From the NCBI GenBank assembly GCA_018660965.1, contig JABJJH010000119.1, forward strand, positions 1 to 15,449: a stretch of DNA of 15,449 nt, in the 5' to 3' direction. This document shows positions 14,380 through 15,449 of this stretch, piece after piece. Within the stretch, counting starts at the first letter, position 1. Each line of letters begins with the position of its first letter. Below the pieces are notes generated by a model, which saw only the letters and a program-made list of their open reading frames with translations, did no database searches and had not been told where the DNA came from. The position numbers and the translations under genes were made by a program. Origin of the DNA: Rhodospirillaceae bacterium (GTDB taxonomy: Bacteria; Pseudomonadota; Alphaproteobacteria; UBA8366; GCA-2717185).

Positions 14380-15449
14380 TCACGGGCAATGGGCTTGTAT
14401 CACGTTCATGGCTTGCACAACCTCCAACATCAAGGGAACAGGGTCCGTTCCTTGGACTTCCAAAATATTCATTGTTTGATCAGTCGTCAATTGGGGCAAG
14501 CGATGGACCAGGAATTCAGCGTTCGGTTCAAGAGCCAGCGCACGGCAGGCTGCCTCGCCGGCCGCTTTCGCCGCTATGTACTCCAGCGCTCCAGGGACCG
14601 GCGCATCAATGAAACTTGTCGATGGAAAAAACACCTTCATCTTGGCGCCGTCGCGCGATCTTAGCACGCGCACCAGCCGGACCAAGCCCGTTACGTAGAA
14701 GCGCGAGTATTCAGCGAATTGAACGTCGTTGAAATTTGGCGACTGATCGAAGGAAATACGCGGGCTCCCAAAGTAATAGACATGCGTGGCGTCAAAACCG
14801 TTATTGACAGCCGCGATCTCCGTATCCGTGGCGTTAGTCACATCCAGACGAACGGCGCGCGTTTCGTTTCCGAGCTCCCACGCGACACGCTCGGCGTCTT
14901 GTCGTCCCAAATTATAACTGAGACGGACCGAGCCGCCGCCCGCGCTTACAACCTTCGCGACGACTTCGCCCAATCCCCGCGATCCTCCAATCACGAGCGC
15001 GCGTTGTGAACGAAATTCGTCAGGTCCAACGCGCTCCCGGATCTGGTCCAATGATTCCTGCCCCTGGGGGCGAGGGCGAAACGATGTCTGCAACTCACCC
15101 GTCATTCCTTTTGACGACACATCAAGAGTCAATCGCGCATAACGCTTCAAGGCCTTGGTGACTTTGTAGACGAGCGTGGAGGCCGTCATTGATTCGTGGT
15201 CGAAGCGAAGGCGCAAGGAATTAAAAAGCGAATGAAGCCCAGGGCATTCCATGCCCACAACCCGCGTTGTCGCCAGAACAAGCGCAAACTGCCCCATCGG
15301 GAGTCGCCGAGCGGCATTTGGCGCCAATCGTTCGAGCAGATCTTCATCAAGGCTTAGGTTAATATTGCCCTTTGATTCAGCGGCTTCCTCAAATGTCAGC
15401 TCTCGACAGGCGAGGCTTGAAAGGCGCGGCTCGGGACTAAATCGCGGCA
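14380..15449 (-). CDS. Hotdog (MaoC-like)-SDR fusion oxidoreductase, 5' end outside window
   Basis: The frame is open to the right edge, so the N terminus is missing; about 356 residues are visible. The first part contains RLPMGQFALVLATTRVVGME, CPGLHSLFNSLRLRFD, TLVYKVTKALKRYARLTLDV and GMTGELQTSFRPRP. This is the hotdog-type dehydratase-like domain found in proteins of FkbH-containing loci. The C-terminal domain is a short-chain dehydrogenase: ALVIGGSRGLGE (Rossmann nucleotide loop), DATHVYYFGSP, FFPSTSFID (active-site Ser region) and EYIAAKAAGE with the catalytic Tyr-x-x-x-Lys. It probably reduces and/or dehydrates a carrier-bound acyl intermediate. An in-frame TTG at 15327 falls inside the hotdog domain and is unlikely to be the start. 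It is the first visible gene of the minus-strand operon. Confidence 0.85.
   Translation of the reverse strand, partial: PRFSPEPRLSSLACRELTFEEAAESKGNINLSLDEDLLERLAPNAARRLPMGQFALVLATTRVVGMECPGLHSLFNSLRLRFDHESMTASTLVYKVTKALKRYARLTLDVSSKGMTGELQTSFRPRPQGQESLDQIRERVGPDEFRSQRALVIGGSRGLGEVVAKVVSAGGGSVRLSYNLGRQDAERVAWELGNETRAVRLDVTNATDTEIAAVNNGFDATHVYYFGSPRISFDQSPNFNDVQFAEYSRFYVTGLVRLVRVLRSRDGAKMKVFFPSTSFIDAPVPGALEYIAAKAAGEAACRALALEPNAEFLVHRLPQLTTDQTMNILEVQGTDPVPLMLEVVQAMNVIQAHCP

Noticed and set aside
15315..15327. TTG start at 15327 for the hotdog-SDR gene
   Set aside because: Reading continues open to the window edge with hotdog-like sequence before it, so the start lies outside the window.
1..15449. 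CRISPR array, riboswitch, toxin-antitoxin pair or diversity-generating retroelement
   Set aside because: No regularly spaced repeats, recognisable riboswitch core, paired small toxin genes or reverse transcriptase seen on either strand.

Overview
The window looks like chromosomal DNA of an alphaproteobacterium, probably Rhodospirillales-like. This rests on moderate-to-high GC on the left, a TPR/GT41 glycosyltransferase, a standalone sensor globin, and integrase and IS3 remnants of alphaproteobacterial type. It is an inference from protein style, not a database result.

Left part (1-7006), ordinary chromosomal genes. It holds the 3' end of an unidentified gene, a small lysine-rich lipoprotein with a strong terminator, and a convergent TPR/O-GlcNAc-transferase-like protein glycosyltransferase (GT41). 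Next comes a two-gene operon of an enolase-superfamily enzyme and a crotonase-family protein, both with altered catalytic residues. Then follow a small periplasmic protein, a single-domain sensor globin with a repeat tail, and an orphan DppC-type ABC permease.

Middle (7007-8510), a scar of mobile DNA. The 3' part of a tRNA-Glu gene (minus strand, anticodon arm to CCA) is followed by an inverted repeat, a perfect -10 box and the first ~37 codons of a tyrosine integrase. The integrase is fused to a degenerate IS3-family orfB, which itself carries two short GC-rich insertions. An orfA fragment of a second IS3 copy follows and runs into the 3' end of the next gene. This is best read as one boundary of a decayed genomic island inserted at tRNA-Glu. 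An intact tRNA-Glu would then be expected beyond the right edge of the window.

Right part (8488-15449), all on the minus strand: one tightly packed operon inside the presumed island. In transcription order it encodes a hotdog (MaoC-like)-SDR fusion (5' end outside the window), an FkbH-like HAD enzyme that loads a three-carbon acyl group onto a carrier protein, a B12-type radical SAM enzyme resembling the PhpK group, an AAC(3)-type N-acyltransferase, a standalone acyl carrier protein and a DUF4910 aminopeptidase-like metalloenzyme. No PKS or NRPS module is visible. The likeliest reading is a small carrier-protein pathway: an acyl unit is loaded on the ACP, tailored (reduction/dehydration, radical methylation) and passed to an amine, for example on an amino sugar of a surface glycan, or built into a small molecule. 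This operon is the most promising candidate for an undescribed system here.
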